Source: an uncultured Oscillospiraceae bacterium (GTDB lineage: Bacteria > Bacillota > Clostridia > Oscillospirales > Oscillospiraceae). Taken from it: a DNA stretch of 23,521 bases. The DNA lies in contig CAKTIE010000023.1 of the NCBI GenBank assembly GCA_934565655.1, positions 1 to 23,521 of the forward strand, given 5' to 3'. Numbering within the stretch: position 1 is the first letter of the stretch; each line of letters opens with the position of its first letter. The notes under the pieces were generated by a model. It made no database searches. It was not told the origin of the DNA and saw only the letters and a list, made by a program, of their open reading frames with translations. Shown here piece by piece: positions 22,420-23,521 of this stretch. The translations under genes and the position numbers were made by a program.

Positions 22420-23521
22420 ATGTCCAAAAAACCCCAATACGATCCCGAGGAGATCCGTTTTCCCGATCAGCGCATCGTGGAATCCCCGCTGGTGCCGGAG
22501 ATGGAGAACTCCTATATCGAGTACGCCATGTCCGTTATCGTGGGCCGCGCCCTGCCGGACGTGCGCGACGGCCTGAAGCCTGTGCACCGGCGTATCCTCT
22601 ACGCCATGTATGAGGATAACCTGACCAGCGACAAGCCCTTCAAGAAGTCCGCCACCTGCGTGGGCGACGTGCTGGGCCGGTATCACCCCCATGGTGACGC
22701 CTCCGTCTATGACGCGCTGGTGCGTCTGGCCCAGGATTTCTCCATGCGCTATATGCTGGTGGACGGCCACGGCAACTTTGGCTCCGTGGATGGCGACCCC
22801 CCTGCCGCTTACCGATACACCGAGGCCCGCTTGAGCAAGATCTCCAACGAGATGCTGCGGGATATCGAGAAGGACACGGTGGACTGGGATCCCAACTTTG
22901 ACGAGAGCCGCAAAGAGCCCCGCGTTCTCCCCTGCCGCTTCCCCAACCTGCTGGTGAACGGCTCCAGCGGCATCGCCGTGGGTATGGCCACCAACATCCC
23001 GCCTCACAACCTGCGTGAGGTGATCGGCGCGTGCATCTGCGTGCTGGATAACCCGGAGGCCACCCTCTCCGACCTGATGGAGCACATCAAGGGCCCCGAC
23101 TTCCCCACGAAGGGCATCATCATGGGCCGCAGCGGCATCCGCGCCGCCTACGCCACCGGCCGCGGCCGTCTGATGGTTCGCGCCCGCCACGAGTTTGAAG
23201 AGTTCGGCAATGGCCGCACCCGCATCATCTTCACGGAGCTGCCCTATCAGGTGAACAAGCGCATGCTGATCAAGTCCATCGCTGATCAGGTGGAGGACAA
23301 GCGCATCGAGGGCATCTCCGATATCCGGGACGAGTCCGACCGCAACGGCATGCGCATGGTCATTGAGCTGAAGCGGGACGCCAATCCTCAGGTGGTGCTG
23401 AACCGCCTGTTTGCCCAGACCCAATTGCAGACCACCTTCGCCATCAATATGCTGGCCCTTGTGGAAAACCAGCGCCAGCCCAAGATTTTGTCCCTGCGGC
23501 ATATCATCGACGAGTATCTCA
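22420..23521 (+). CDS. gyrA: DNA gyrase subunit A, 5' part (367 codons, runs off window)
   Basis: DNA-cleaving subunit of gyrase; the gene continues past the window end. Visible are [33 protein letters not shown], the quinolone-determining region [18 protein letters not shown] and [10 protein letters not shown] with the catalytic Tyr133. [14 protein letters not shown] is in the breakage-reunion domain. At the position of E. coli Ser83 there is Ala94; Asp98 corresponds to Asp87. AAGGAGA lies 7 nt before the ATG. It follows gyrB by 252 nt, a gap with three hairpins, so it may be co-transcribed or separately controlled. Confidence 0.98.
   Translation, partial: MSKKPQYDPEEIRFPDQRIVESPLVPEMENSYIEYAMSVIVGRALPDVRDGLKPVHRRILYAMYEDNLTSDKPFKKSATCVGDVLGRYHPHGDASVYDALVRLAQDFSMRYMLVDGHGNFGSVDGDPPAAYRYTEARLSKISNEMLRDIEKDTVDWDPNFDESRKEPRVLPCRFPNLLVNGSSGIAVGMATNIPPHNLREVIGACICVLDNPEATLSDLMEHIKGPDFPTKGIIMGRSGIRAAYATGRGRLMVRARHEFEEFGNGRTRIIFTELPYQVNKRMLIKSIADQVEDKRIEGISDIRDESDRNGMRMVIELKRDANPQVVLNRLFAQTQLQTTFAINMLALVENQRQPKILSLRHIIDEYL

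Overview
The window is about 23.5 kb of GC-rich chromosome from the replication-origin region of a Clostridia-type Firmicute. The gene core dnaA-dnaN-yaaA-recF-remB-gyrB-gyrA is the canonical Firmicutes oriC cluster. The spore germination protease gpr points to an endospore-forming lineage. The high GC content, the single-chain glycyl-tRNA synthetase under a T-box, and the many small palindromic intergenic repeats fit the Oscillospiraceae (Clostridium cluster IV); this family placement is inference.

Left part (1-5.7 kb): two tandem copies of a 36-residue peptide ORF, each with its own terminator; a divergent module of an XRE-type regulator and a four-cysteine mini-protein; nadE (NAD synthesis); glyS behind a glycine T-box; and a convergent MATE-family efflux gene. 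Next (5.9-9.2 kb) is the rpmH-rnpA-yidD-yidC-khpB block. It is transcribed toward dnaA rather than divergently from it as in Bacillus subtilis, and about 6 kb of other genes separate it from dnaA.

Middle (9.2-14.9 kb): a lipoprotein, an orphan phage-type small protein with an out-of-frame Asn-rich tail, the divergent rpsT | gpr pair, a second copy of the XRE/four-cysteine module lying between duplicated terminators, and a translationally coupled alaX-like / VanY-like pair. Right part (15-23.5 kb): dnaA with a DnaA box in its promoter; a dnaA-dnaN intergenic region with five DnaA-box-like 9-mers and a DnaA-trio-like AT-rich tract (candidate oriC); dnaN; yaaA overlapping recF; remB overlapping recF's stop; gyrB; and the 5' part of gyrA.

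Two things stand out. First, two homologous but diverged 'XRE regulator <-> C-x2-C-x22-C-x14-C mini-protein' modules occur, each with a pair of palindromic operators about 31-33 bp apart over the mini-protein promoter. I know of no described function for this arrangement. Second, nearly every intergenic gap is filled by one of four families of structured repeats whose stems differ by compensatory changes between copies. No tRNA, rRNA, CRISPR array or transposase gene was seen.
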